DNA of 64,000 nucleotides from Tachypleus tridentatus (GCF_004210375.1 NC_134832.1:150161592-150225591), one strand, 5' to 3'. Shown: positions 35,636 through 47,939, counted from the first letter of the stretch. Notes: generated from the letters alone by a model not told the origin. Numbers and translations are program-made.

Positions 35636-37110
35636 TTTCGCGCTAGTTTCACTCGCCGTCCCTAATTTTAAAAAAAAATAGATTGGAGGGAAGACTAGTA
35701 ATCAACAGCACCCTGCCAACTCTTCAACTAAGAATAATAGATTGGAGGAGAAGACTAGTTTTCAACAGCATCCACTGCCAACTCTTCAACTAAGAAGTAA
35801 TAGATTGGAGAGAAGACTAGTAATCAACAGCACCCACTGCCAACTCTTCAACTAAGAAGTAATAGATTGGAGAGAAGACTAGTAATCAACAGCACCCACT
35901 GCCAACTCTTCTAGAAGTAATAGATTGGAGAGAAGACTAGTTATCAACAGCATCCACTGCCAACTCTTCTACTAAAGTAATAGGTGGAGGAGAAGACTAG
36001 TAATCAACAGCACCCACTGCCAACTCTTCAACTAAGAACTAATAGATTGGAAGAAGACTAGTAATCAACAGCACCCACTGCCAACTCTTCAACTAAGAAC
36101 TAATAGATTGGAGGAGAGACTAGTAATCAACAGCACCCACTGCCAACTCTTCAACTAAGAAGTAATAGATTGGAGGAAGACTAGTAATCAACAGCACCCA
36201 CTGCCAACTCTTCAACTAAAGTAATAGATTGGAGAGAAGACTAGTAATCAACAGCACCCACTGCCAACTCTTCAACTAAGAACTAATAGATTGGAGGAAA
36301 GACTAGTAATCAACAGCACCCACTGCCAACTCTTCAACTAAGAACTAACAGATTGGAGGAAGACTAGTAATCAACAGCACCCACTGCCAACTCTTCAACT
36401 AAGAACGATAGATTGGATGGAGGAAAACTAGTAATCAACAGCACCCACTGCCAACTCTTCAACTAAGAGTAATAGGTGGAGGGAAGACTAGTAATCAACA
36501 GCACCCACTGCCAACTCTTCAACTAAGAAGTAATAGGTGGAGGAAGACTAGTTACCAACAGCACCCACTGCCAACTCTTCAACTAAGAAGTAATAGAGTG
36601 GAGAGAAGACTAGTAATCAACAGCACCCACTGCCAACTCTTCAACTAAGAACGAATAGATTGGAGGAAAAACTAGTAATCAACAGCACCCAGCCAACTCT
36701 TCAACTAAGAACTAATAGATTGGAAGGAAGACTAGTAATCAACAGCACCCACTGCCAACTCTTCAACTAAGAACTAATAGATTGGAGGAAGACTAGTAAT
36801 CAACAGCACCCACTGCCAACTCTTCAACTAAGAACTAACAGATTGGAGGAAGACTTATCAACACCATCCACTGCCAACTCTTCAACTAAGAACGAATAGA
36901 TTGGAGGAAGGACTAGCACCCAATCTTCAACTAAGAGTAATAGATTAGAGAGAGACTAGTAGATCTACAGCTACCCTGCCAACTCTTCAACTAAGGTAAT
37001 AGATTAGAGAGACTAGTAATCAACAGTACCCACTCCAGCTCTTCAACTAAGAACTAACAGATTGGAAGACTAGTAATCAACACCATCCACTGCCAACTCT
37101 TCAACTAAGA
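35636..37110 (-). repeat. Minisatellite of about 60 bp, roughly 24 copies, derived from a SINE family 1 body
   Basis: The plus-strand unit holds AATAGATTGGAGAGAAGAC, TAGTAATCAACAGCACCCAC and TGCCAACTCTTCAACTAAG. Its reverse complement aligns with the family 1 body: AGAGTTGGC, GTGGGTG, TGATTACTAGT and CTTCTCTCC, against AGAGTTGGCGGTGGGTGG, TGATGACTAGC and CTTCCCTC. The first unit is joined to GCCGTCCCTAATTTTA (35,657), which is the family 1 sequence expected next to it. Units vary from about 45 to 64 bp, with more damage toward the right end. Confidence 0.85.
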
Positions 37111-37830
37111 AGGCTTCATCTCTGGAGGCACCTTTCTTCTTTACTTGGGAATGTATAGAACCAGCTTTCTGCTTCATCTCTGGAGGCACCTTCCTTCCAA
37201 CTTCCTTTAGTTATTGAACTCATTATTTTAACAGTTGCTGACTGAGTATTCTCATCTGAAATTTGTACTTTAATGTCTAACTGCTTTTTGATGTTTCGGT
37301 AGCTTTCAGTGTGGTTTGGTTTCAGGATTCAACATAAATATATTGTCTTTTCGTTTTATCATCATCTGAAGATTCATAACCTTCCCGATTGTAACATCTC
37401 TGTTGTCTGCAATTAGTTTTTCACCTATCATCCTAGATACGTTTCTCAGCAGCTCCTAACAACATGTCCTTCGTTCTATTAAGTTCCTCTGAAACACCTG
37501 CTGTTCTTTGGTCGATTCTTCTATTTTGAGTAAACAGTCATCTAATTTATACTTTGAGGTTTACCATCAAAATTAGTTTCTGTTTCAAAATTGTTTGATC
37601 TGTCAACACCATAATTGCTGAACGGTGTGTTTAAACGTTTAGCTGCTACTTTAATTGATTTAAACTCTGTTACCAACTGGATAACTTACATTAAAGATGT
37701 GTGCCCACTTTACTTCAGTGTAGCTCACACATCTTCATTCACTTTAACATTGGTTGTGCCAATAAAACCATCATTTTACATAAAACGTCTGAATAAGATA
37801 GCATAACTCTTCACCAAGTTCATCTTAGGT
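37111..37830 (-). pseudogene. Decayed minus-strand coding stretch, family not recognised
   Basis: Between 37,830 and 37,110 the minus strand shows several consecutive protein-like open segments of 25-60 codons, rich in Lys, Glu, Ser and Asp, separated by a handful of stops and frame changes. Examples of the look are VAAKRLNTPFSNYGVD and KEGASRDEAESWFYTFPS. There is a local duplication: CTTCATCTCTGGAGGCACCT occurs twice (37,114 and 37,171). The composition is unlike the AT-rich surroundings. I cannot name the family. It could be a dead host gene copy, an exon of a gene that I misread, or part of a mobile element. Confidence 0.35.
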
Positions 37831-39289
37831 CTTGTTGTTTTCTCTGTATTTTTTTTGTTATATAGGTTTTTTTGGCGAAATACTCCATATATGTGTGATA
37901 AGTCGACCACTAATGCCTAATCATTATTACGGTTCTCAGACAATAGCTTAATCTTATTAAATTAAATAATTAAATTAAATAGCTTGATGTTTATCAAATC
38001 TGAAATTATTTCACTCTGTGCTTGATATTTCTTACGTCAGTTTACGACTTTTTCTATTGTTTGGTGGGCTCTTTCTTTGTTAAAGAAAATAATAAATAGT
38101 TTACGTTTACCTACAGGCTTAACTTTATAAATAAACTACATCTAACACAAACTTCATTTGCTAATATTGTACCTGTACCTTAATTTCAACATAAATTCAA
38201 TGTATAATGCACTGAATTAATTAACTGGTTGACGAAAACAAAATTACTAAATCAGTCACTTATTGTTGACTAATTGACCTAACGATGACTTGATGCAGCT
38301 CAATAATTTACTCTAATGACCTTAACAACTAACTCTAGCCTAATGCACTGTATTTATATGGCTCAAGTTGTTTCCTTAACGTTATAAAAAATATATAAGC
38401 ATCAGAATCCGCCCAGCACTTAACGTTCAACTTTCTACCGCTAAACTGTAATAAACATTCCTATAAAGCATAGATTGTATTATAGAGTCTGCAATAAAAC
38501 TTGGTTTTCAATGCAAATAAATCAATATTTTCAAATGTTTCTACAATCAAGAATAATTTTGATATGTAATAAAGCAGCAACCAATTATTTTCCTGTTATT
38601 AGCTGTATTAATTTTAAATAAAAATAAATTGTTATAATTCTCGTGTAGAATTTATTATATAACGATAATTACACTTACTAGATAATTTGTTGTAATAACA
38701 ATAGTCAAAGACTACATATAGATTCTGCTGTTGTTATCTTATAACTAAGTTACACAATGTTCACCGCGAGAAATCGAAGTCTGCCTTTTAACTTTGCAAG
38801 CCTATAAACTAACGGTGACCCAGCAGGGTCTCTACACATAATTAAGCCAATCACATAAATAAGCATTTTTTCCTGTTATCCTCAGTTCTGGTTTTCTACA
38901 GACAAATGTGTTAAGTACTCACATCAACTCCTGGCTATTTTGATCACTGAAACACATTCTGTATTTAACCGTTCCTTATTTTGGCCTGGCTCGACGTCAA
39001 AATCAACAATTAACTTTTCCAAAAACAGAGTCGGTAGTTTTCAATATGACTAAATTTAGAACATGTTTTCTTCAGCAGAAATTACGTAGATTTGATAGTG
39101 AAGTTTCTAAGAGTATGGAGTATTGTAGATCACCCACAAAAAAAAAAACAATTTATTTTGTATGATTATATTACATAAGAATGTAATTAAATTAATGACT
39201 AGAAATAAGAACGTTTGAGAAAGTTGTTGATTTCATACATCCAGTAAAAACAATATTATTCAAGAACTGCTAATAAAGCTTCTTGTGAT
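37831..39289. other. Intergenic, nothing recognised
   Basis: AT-rich sequence without a supported feature. Confidence 0.5.
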
Positions 39290-42200
39290 GAGACACTCAG
39301 GGTGGATTCCTATATGTGGTAAGGAGACCTCCAACAAAAGGTTCTGTATTTTCAGTTTACCTCCTATAGCATTTAAATATCCGTCGGTTTGTTTACCTTG
39401 AGGGGCAACCAGTAAAGGGGAGAAGAGGATCCTGGTGGTTGATGGTTCCAAACACGCCACTTTGGCTTTAAATCCCTGAAGATGGGCGTCCTTGGAGTGC
39501 CACTTAGGGTCAATCGACTGGTCCTCTTGGGCTAGGGTCAACCGAGTACCAATGTTGGACGTTCTCAACAAGTGGTTGGGACATTGTGTCTGATGCTGGT
39601 GTTTGAGTATAGTGCTCACAAAACTCTGTCGTTGCTAAAATGTCCTTATTTTACATTGTAACCATAGGACTTTATGGTGAGTGGGGTCAGTGTACACTGA
39701 ATCTTTTTCTTTTATTATGAATCGCCCAATCCAAATAAAACTAAGTTAATAAATTCGACAGATCGTTGGTAAACAATCACGTCTGAACATCAGTCTTCCC
39801 ATTCTTCTATACGTGTACCTCATTTTCTCATACTACACTCTTTATCAGACAAATATGATACAGAGGAAATGTCCATTCTAATCTGGATGGCATTAAAACT
39901 TCTACTCATTCCTATAATCCTGTGTGTCTTCTTTTACAGGAGAAAATTATGAAAACTGTCGATACAGCCAACTTTCGGCAGCTTCTTTCTATCAGAATGA
40001 CAGATTGTGTGTGCTGATCAAGTGCATGGAGGGTCAGCAATACTGGTCAACTAGCACTGGTCTTTGTCACTTGATACACCCTCGGAGGCTGTCGCCATCC
40101 GTGCTTCCTTGGGTCGTACTATCATTGTTTGTTCTCTGTATCTGTCACCTGGAGAGACCTATGATCAATCAGACCTTGATGCTCTCATTGAACAGTTGTC
40201 CTCTCCCTTTTTAATCCTAGGGCACTTTAATGAGCATAATTCCCTCTGGGGAGGTACTGATATTGATGAAGAAGTCGTTCCATAGAGAGTATGGTCGCAG
40301 ATCATGTTCTTTCTCTTTTCAATACTGGTTCTTATACTTATTTTAATGCACCTAGTCAGTCCTTTACTGCTATTGATATCTCTGTCTGCTTCCCATTGGA
40401 TAGTGATTAATTATCATTTTGAGAGAGACTGGCTGTAATCATTGCCACCCGACCCATGTGACTCAGTGGAAGCTGGATCAAATCAACTGGTTCTGTTTCA
40501 CTGCTCTCTTGGAACTTGGCCCTTACGTCGTCTGTAAGTCATCGATAGATGACTGTGTGGCAGTAGTGACTGACTGTATTGTCAGTATATCACAAATGGT
40601 TTCAAAACTGGCATGAGATATCTTTTGTAGGTATCCCACACTTTCAAACCGCATGACTTTTCAGTAGGACCATGCACATGCTTAGCAAAAAAAGACGCCA
40701 AAGCCAGAAGGAATCTTGGGTTAAGTATACAACCAGCATCTCTTCTACCATCACTTTCAAAGACTTATGGGACAAGATTCGGAAGGGAAGTGGACAGTAT
40801 GCTTCTGTCCCCTCTCGGTCTTGTTCTCTGATGGCCAGGACGTTGATCACCAAAGCATCACCGACACTCTTGACGAAAGTTTTCACGTAAATCTAGCACT
40901 AGTGTTTCATCCGTCACCTTCTTAACCATCAAGACTCGGCCAGAGCGATCGTCTCTATAACTATAATTGCCTCTTTATAATGGTGGAACTCAAGCTTGCT
41001 TTTCATTGGTCTGGCAGTACATCAGTTAGATATGATGATATTCACTCTGAGATTCTATTCTTCTGGTTATTTTTAACCGGATCTGGCAAGAGGATGGTTT
41101 TACTAATGCTTGACACCGTAATATTATCCTCCCTCTCTCTAAGCCTGGGAAGGATCCCAAGACTCCTTCAGACTACCGTCCAATTGCTTTGACGAGCTGT
41201 TTCTGTAAGATCTTAGAAAGGATGGTTAATGCTCATTTTGTTTGGGGTCTTCGAATCAAACAACCTCCTCTCACGCACCCAGTGTGGGTTCTGACGGTAG
41301 CGCTCCAGTCAGCGTGTACAGTCTGATTTGACTTAAAACATCGATCAGAGACGTTTTTTAAGTGACAATATCTTGACCTTGACCTTGGGAAGGCTTACGA
41401 CATGCCATTTTGTGAGACCTCCACTAATATGAGTTGCGTGGCTATTCACCCAGTTTTATCAAAAAAATTAATCGACTGGTGATTTCATGTCCATGTGGGC
41501 TCGACCTATCCCACTCTTTTCCACAGGAGCTTGGGTTCCTTCAGGGCTGTGTCTCAAGTGTTACACTTTCAGCGTGAAAATTAATGCCATCGTTGAACAA
41601 CTAACTTCCTCCTGCTTTTGCAAACGTGCTTTATATCAATGACTTCCATATCTTGTGTCAGTCGTAGAGCATGAGGCTTATTGAGAGACAACTTCGTATT
41701 TCCCTAAATCGTTTGTTGAAGTGGATCACAACAAACGGTTTTACCTTTTCTTCCTCTAAAACCATTTGCATGCACTTTTGTTGCTAACGGGTATTTCACC
41801 CTGATCCTGAGCTCCGTTTCAGTTATCTTGAACACCATTTCAGTGAAGATGTGTTTCTCGTGAACCCTGAGGTAAAGTTTTGGGTCTTATCTTTTACCAT
41901 AAGCTGACCATTCTTCAAATCAAACAGCCAGATGTCAGGTGTACAAGGTCACTGAATATTCTTTGTGTAATCTCTTCCACATCTTGGGGAGCAGATCAAT
42001 ATTCTATACTAAAGCTATAGTGTGCCCTTTTTCGTTTAAAACTGGATTATGGGTCTCTGATCTGTGATTCTCTCAGGACTTCTGCATTGAATATGTTATA
42101 CCCCATTTACTATCTGGGGCTTCGGCTCTGCACGAGGGCTTTCCACACTTTTCCAGTCTAGAATTTTTACACCGAATCTCACGAGCCTGCTTTACAACTC

Positions 42201-43410
42201 TGTCACTTGCAACTTCCTTTGCTGTATGTTTCAAACTTCGATCCTTACCACAGCATCCCGCCTGGGATTGTGCTTTCCTTTCTTTGCTGTATGTTTCAAA
42301 CTTCGATCCTTACCACAGCATCCCGCCTGGGATTGTGCCTTCCTTTCTTTACTGTATGTTTCAAACTTCGATCCTTACCACAGCATCCCACCTGGGATTG
42401 TGCCTTCCTTTCTTTACTGTATGTTTCAAACTTCGATCCTTACCACAGCATCCCACCTGGGGTTGTGCCTTCCTTTCTTTGCTGTATGTTTCAAACTTCG
42501 ATCCTTACCACAGCATCCTACCTGGGGTTGTGCCTTCCTTTCTTTGCTGTATGTTTCAAACTTCGATCCTTACCACAGCATCCCACCTGGGGTTGTGCCT
42601 TCCTTTCTTTGCTGTATGTTTCAAACTTTGATCCTTACCACAGCATCCCACCTGGGATTGTGCCTTCCTGGAATCGCTTCACGTTATTTTTCACCCTGTT
42701 CTCGTCAATATTCAAAACCTACTGGCCCATTTCTCTTTATCTCCCATTTCTATCCAATTTAGTTTTGATGGATACCAGACCACGTCGGTATTCATGGGAA
42801 CGAGCTCGTTGACACCGTAGCTAAGTCTGTCTGCTCTGATGCTGTCACTGACATGCCTGTTCCATGTATGGACAACAGTCCTGTATTTATGGCTCAGCTC
42901 CATTCTAATTGACAATCGACTTGGAATGAGTAACGTGACAACAATCTTTTCCAGATCAAACCGTCTGTTGCTCTTTGGCTGTCTTGTTTCCGTAATGACT
43001 AGAAGAAGGAAGTTGTCCTGGTTAGGATGTGCATTGGTTACAATTGTTTTTAGCTCATCGTTTTCTTTTATCTTGGACTGATGCATCAATGTGCGGCCTT
43101 TGGGACACACAAATCACAATAGCCCATACTTTACTGTCGTGTCGTCTATGGCACCACTTTAGACATGTTTATCCATGGGTATACTCCTGACACTACAAAG
43201 TGTCATTGGCGATGGTGGCACTGTCTAGCTTTCTTATATCTTTTAACTTTTTATAAGCCATTGGCCATTTTAATTTTATCTAACATTTTATATGAATTTT
43301 GGCCATTTTTTTGACTTCATTTCTTTTTACATGTTTTGATAATTTTGGTTTTATTTTTTACCAGTTGTCAAGCCTAGTTGCTTTGTGTCAATAAACGTTA
43401 ATCAACCAAC
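39290..43410 (+). mobile_element. Broken LINE of the Jockey/I group
   Basis: Coding remnants appear in the usual order on the plus strand. An APE endonuclease piece at about 39,950-40,285 contains AVAIRASLGRTIIVCSLYLS and LILGHFN. A linker lies at about 40,430-40,900. Reverse transcriptase at about 41,000-41,900 has DYRPIALTSC near 41,175, DLGKAYD near 41,385 and YIND at 41,632-41,643, where YVDD is expected. An RNase H end has HVGIHGNELVDTVAK from about 42,778. A 3' end with AATAAACGTTAATC lies near 43,390. The catalytic Asp of GDFN is His at 40,223 and the first Asp of the YVDD pair is Asn, and there are many stops and frame changes, so it is dead. 39,290-39,700 looks like its 5' region, with less certainty. 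Minus open frames over it (39,260-39,619; 40,644-40,886; 42,712-43,110) are shadows. Confidence 0.85.
42221..42675 (+). repeat. 65-bp tandem amplification inside the LINE, 7 copies
   Basis: CTGTATGTTTCAAACTTCG recurs every 65 bp (starts 42,221, 42,286, 42,351, 42,416, 42,481, 42,546 and 42,611). One unit is normal LINE sequence from between reverse transcriptase and RNase H. Because 65 is not a multiple of 3 and the unit is open, long frames of 115-201 codons appear in all three frames. They are not genes. Confidence 0.95.
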
Positions 43411-43501
43411 AAAATCAATCATGTTTAAACTTATCAGAATAAATTATTATAACAATTTATGCCACTCCTGTTGAATTCATGTAATTCTATTGGTGTTATT
43501 A

Positions 43502-43841
43502 CAAACATACTTGAAGAAAGAAAACATAAGTTTCTAATGCTTGTAAGTCAGGTCCAGCTAAATGGAGTTCCAATGATTAAATTGTTGATACCTACCATTT
43601 CATTGTGTGATGGTTAGGGCACTCAACTCGCCAACTGTGAAGAGCAGGTTCCAATCCCATCAACGAACCAACTGACCTGTTTAGTTGTATGGGCATTATA
43701 ATGTGTCAGTCAATTCCACTATTTGTTGGTAAGGAGAATCCCAATAGTTGGCGGTGAGTGGTGTTAAGTGGCGGCCTTCCCTCTATTGTCTCACTTCAAA
43801 GTTAGGGACGACTAGTTCTGATAATTCTTGATCAGCTTTGC
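43502..43841 (+). repeat. SINE family 1 member with unique 5' flank; source or sister of the 61.4-kb insertion
   Basis: About 100 bp of non-SINE sequence is followed by a tRNA-like head (GATGGTTAGGGCACTCAAC, GGTTCCAATCCC) and the body (GTTGGCGGTGAGTGGTG), and the SINE then runs on to GCACGAAATTC past 43,841. The 340 bp shown match 61,406-61,745 without gaps, with 7 differences. Confidence 0.85.
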
Positions 43842-44069
43842 ACGAAATTCGTTAACTAACATGAACCGTTACTTAAAGGAACACTATTTTTTCAGAGGTG
43901 AAAAAAAACATAAGTAACTTATGAACTAAATATATCTAGATAACGTGTTTTGTTAAGTCTGTAAATTATTTTCAAAGACAACACTATATTTTTATAGTGG
44001 ATCAAACGATTAGAAAATCTTTAACGCTTGGACTTTTGAGTATAAAAATATTGCTGCTTATACAAATTA

Positions 44070-44172
44070 TTTTGTTTTGTTTCTTGTTAAGCAAAAAGCG
44101 ACACAATAAGCTGTATGTTCTCTCTGCCCACTGCAGGTATCGAAACGTTATTTTTAGTGCTGAGCCACGAGG
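44070..44172 (-). mobile_element. SINE family 3 fragment
   Basis: On the minus strand: AACGTTTCGATACCTGCAG, GTGGGCAGAGAGAACATAC and a tail with CTTAACAAGAAACAAAAC. The plus frame at 43,997-44,278 and its minus partner are built on it. Confidence 0.6.
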
Positions 44173-44477
44173 GAAGGTAAGGATGTCATGTTTTCTTATA
44201 TTGCATTTGTTGAAATCAAAATTTTCAGCGACGCTCATTTTGAACAAAAACGGTGATCAAAATGATCTATTAAAGTAGAATGTCTTGGTCATTATACAGA
44301 TTTAGGTAGATATGGAAATAAAGACAAAGGACCATCTTTGATTCTGTGATAAACAGATTGTTTGAACAAAATGTTTGTTCAGAAGTAAAGACAGCGAAGA
44401 AGTTTTCATTATTTTGTTCTGTATATTAGATATTTCAAGCTAATAATTATGGTATGATATGATGGTACCTTACAACT
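44173..44477. other. Intergenic, nothing recognised
   Basis: No supported feature. Confidence 0.5.
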
Positions 44478-45195
44478 AATGTAAACTTCTCAAGTACAAT
44501 ATCAGAACTGTTAACTTCTCTGATACAATATTATAACTATTAACTTCTCAGGTACAATATTAGAAACTATTAACTTTTCAGGTACAATACTGGAGCTGTT
44601 AACTTCTCAGGTACAATATTATATCTATTAACTTCCCAGGTATAATATTATAACTATTAAGTTCTCTGCATACAATATTAGAACTGTTAACGTCTCTGGT
44701 ACAATATTAAAACGATTACCTTCTCAGGTAAATATTAGAACTGTGAACTTTTCATGCACAATATTATAACTATTAAGTTCTCTGGATACAATATTAGAAC
44801 TGTAAGCTTCTCAGGTACAATGTTAGAACTGTTAACTTCCCAGGTACAATATTATAACTATTAAGTTCTCTGGATACAATATTAGAACTGTTAACGTCTC
44901 TGGTACAATGTTAGAACTGTTAACTTCCCAGGTACAATATTATAACTATTAAGTTCTCTGGATACAATATTAGAACTGTAAGCTTCTCAGGTACAATGTT
45001 AGAACTGTTAACTTCCCAGGTACAATATTATAACTGTAAACTTCTTTGGTAGAATACTAAAACTATTAAATTCTCAGGAGCAGTATTAGAACTATTAACT
45101 TCTTAGGTACAATATTAGAACTATTAACTTCTCAGGTACAATATTAGAACTATTAACTTCTCAGGTACAATATTAGAACTTTTCTCCCCTCAGGT
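44478..45195. repeat. 29-bp minisatellite, about 24 copies
   Basis: The unit consists of AACTTCTCAGGTACAATATT followed by AGAACTATT, with many point variants (AGTTCTCTGGATACAATATT is a common alternative). The variants alternate in short runs, suggesting some two- or three-unit amplification. Confidence 0.9.
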
Positions 45196-46038
45196 AAAAT
45201 GTAGGAGCTTGTAAACGAATTAGGAATTTCTATTGCTGGTTTTCGCTGTCAAAATTAAGTCTATAACATGCCTGAAAAATATACAGATTTAACATGCGGG
45301 TTAACGTATTAACCCAGTGTCTGTTAACCTTTCTCTAGCTTGTGTTAACGCCACTTTATTAATTATATTCTTCCGAGGTTAAGCTGTCGTTGGGAAATTG
45401 AAACAAAACGTAAATAAAACAAGCATCTCGTTGTGAAACCTCTATTCAAAGGAAGATGATATAAACCTCGTGCTTAAATTGAACAGTCATATGGTACAAA
45501 GCTTCAAATATGCCAAGTGTGTTTACAAGATTTCAACAGCTGTGACTAGTAACCATTTCTGAACCGTTTGAGTACAACTGATAGAACTGACTGTTAATTT
45601 CTCATTTCACAAGTCACTAATAGAGGTTCTCTGGTGGAACAACAGTAATTATAGGGATTTAAAATGCTAAAATTTGATTCTAGTTCGATTCTCAATGTAG
45701 CCATGCTCCAAAATAATCAAACATCAGTAGAAATGAGAAACAACTGATGATTGTAGATGCACTTCGCTGGGACGAGTCGACATAAACATATACCAAACAG
45801 AAACTCAGAGTAACATATAGGAGGAGATTACCTTTCTTTATGTCGATAGGATATAAAGTCATAAGACAACTAAAGATAAGATTATAATTAAAGGAAATAA
45901 ATATTATAGGGGATTCGCTTTCTAAAGCGGTTGTACATTGCGGATAACGTGTGACACCTTTCAAGGATAGTTAAAGTTTCAACAGAATTTTCACGCATAC
46001 AGATTGTATAGGCATGCCTAACAACATTTCCAGACAAG
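45196..46038. other. Intergenic, nothing recognised
   Basis: The minus frame at 45,692-45,964 (90 codons) has no recognisable domain or splice context. Confidence 0.5.
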
Positions 46039-46310
46039 CCCAACAGAATACCTATGGATACCCAACAGAATACCTATGGACACCCAACAGAATACCTATG
46101 AATACCCAACAGAATACCTATGGATACCCAACAGAATACCTATGGACACCCAACAGAATACCTATGAATACCCAACAGAATACCTATGGATACCCAACAG
46201 AATATTTATCACATCCAACTGAATTTTCAGGAATACTTAATAAAATGTGCAGGTGTATCTAAAATAATGTTCCCCACATACCTAACACACCTTTCGGGAA
46301 TACCCAACAG
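46039..46310. repeat. 22-bp minisatellite, about 8 clear copies plus decayed ones
   Basis: The unit CCCAACAGAATACCTATGGA with TA is tandem to about 46,205 and then decays. Three variants (GGATA, GGACA, GAATA) repeat in a fixed order, so a 66-bp higher-order unit is present. Confidence 0.85.
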
Positions 46311-46669
46311 TGAAATTCTGAAAGCCACTTGTATGAGGCCAAGTGTATTTCATGATGTGACGAGTTAAAAACACGATTTTCTGGAATACTTTCTGCGGTT
46401 CTGTAATTTTGCCAAAGAAAAAACAACAGAACAAACCCGCCATGAACTCGTATAAGTTTACAAAAGGCTGGATAATTGAGTAAACGTTTTAAAGTTTAAA
46501 TTAAAGTATATATGTTATGTATACGAAAGCATTAATCGCTTTTCACGGTGTAGCTTGTGAAAAACGAACTAGGGTCAACTACGGATTAGCAGGATCTCTC
46601 TGATGTGGAAGTTTAATCGAAAAAAAACTGTTGGCATGTAAAGCATTCTAGATTAATACCGCGAAAAGA

Positions 46670-46945
46670 TTGTTTGTTTGTTTTGAATTTCGCTCAAAGC
46701 TACTCGAGGGCTATCTGCGTAAGCCGTTCCTAATTTAGCAGTGTAAGACTAGAGGGAAGGCAGCTGGTCATCACCACCCACCGCCAACTCTTGGGCTACT
46801 TTTTTACCAATGAATAGTGAGATTGACCGTCACATATAACACCCCCACGGCTGAAAGGGCGAGCATGTTTGGTGCGACGAAGATTCAAACCCGCAACCCT
46901 CGGATTAGGAGTTGAACGCCTTAACCCACTTGGCCATGCCGGAGC
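46670..46945 (-). mobile_element. Full-length SINE family 1 with target site duplication
   Basis: The element is flanked by ACCGCGAAAAGA at 46,658-46,669 and 46,946-46,957. On the minus strand it runs from GTGCTCCGGCATGGCCAAGT through the B box GGGTTTGAATC, the core AAGAGTTGGCGGTGGGTGG, and the tail GAAATTCAAAACAAACAAAC. It is a clean retroposition event and gives the true ends of the family. Confidence 0.92.
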
Positions 46946-46998
46946 ACCGCGAAAAGAGTGTAGAAAGAAATAATTTTGTGAGCAGATACAATACAATA

Positions 46999-47692
46999 CA
47001 TATTGTTTACACGTTTGCTATTCTTTTTATACAATACTGTATCATATTGTTTACACGTTTGTTATTGTTTTTATACAATACTGTATCATATTGTTTACAC
47101 GTTTGTTATTGTTTTTATACAATACTGTATCATATTGTTTACACGTTTGTTATTGTTTTTATACAATACTGTATCATATTGTTTACACGTTTGTTATTGT
47201 TTTTTTATACAATACTGTATCATATTGTTTACACGTTTGCTATTGTTTTTTATACAATACTGTATCATATTGTTTACACGTTTGCTATTGTTTTTATACA
47301 ATACTGTATCATATTGTTTACACGTTTGCTATTGTTTTTATACAATACTGTATCATATTGTTTACACGTTTGCTATTGTTTTATACAATACTGTATCATA
47401 TTGTTTACACGTTTGCTATTGTTTTTATACAATACTGTATCATATTGTTTACACGTTTGCTATTGTTTTTATACAATACTGTATCATATTGTTTACACGT
47501 TTGCTATTGTTTTTATACAATACTGTATCATATTGTTTACACGTTTGCTATTGTTTTTATACAATACTGCATCATATTGTTTACACGTTTGCTATTGTTT
47601 TTATACAATACTGTATCATATTGTTTACACGTTTGCTATTGTTTTTATACAATACTGTATCATATTGTTTACACGTTTGCTATTGTTTTTCT
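46999..47692. repeat. 44-bp minisatellite, about 15.7 copies
   Basis: The unit consists of TTGTTTACACGTTTGCTATT, GTTTTTATACAATACTGTAT and CATA. ATACAATACTGTAT is close to an inverted repeat. Left copies have GTTATT and right copies GCTATT, so expansion went outward from at least two variants. The frames of 216-260 codons over it exist because 44 is not a multiple of 3 and no frame of the repeat meets a stop. Confidence 0.95.
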
Positions 47693-47939
47693 AATGATAT
47701 TTCAAGCTATTCTGTTTGAGGAAGAGTCGAGCGTTAAATAAAATATCTGTTATTTTCTACACGTTTTGTTATTGTTGTTTTAACATGGCGTGGCTTTGGT
47801 CTATCTTTGCATCTACTTACCAATGGTTCACAAGCGGGTCTCTAATGCTAAAATTGTTAGGCTAACGTCTAGTCTCAAAATAATATTTATGCCTTTCAAT
47901 AGCATTCATTTTGAGATGGCATTGCAGTCATATAGAGGA
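47693..47939. other. Intergenic, nothing recognised
   Basis: A short stretch between repeat and SINE with no supported feature. Confidence 0.5.

Noticed and set aside
35636-37110. CRISPR-like regular repeats
   Set aside because: The units are directly tandem without unique spacers and come from a SINE; the genome is eukaryotic.
39260-39619. 119-codon minus-strand frame
   Set aside because: It lies antisense to what looks like the 5' region of the LINE and has no known domain.
46014-46262. 82-codon frame with NRIPMNTQQNTYGYPTEYL-like repeats
   Set aside because: 22-bp minisatellite read as protein; the period is 1 modulo 3 and no gene context exists.
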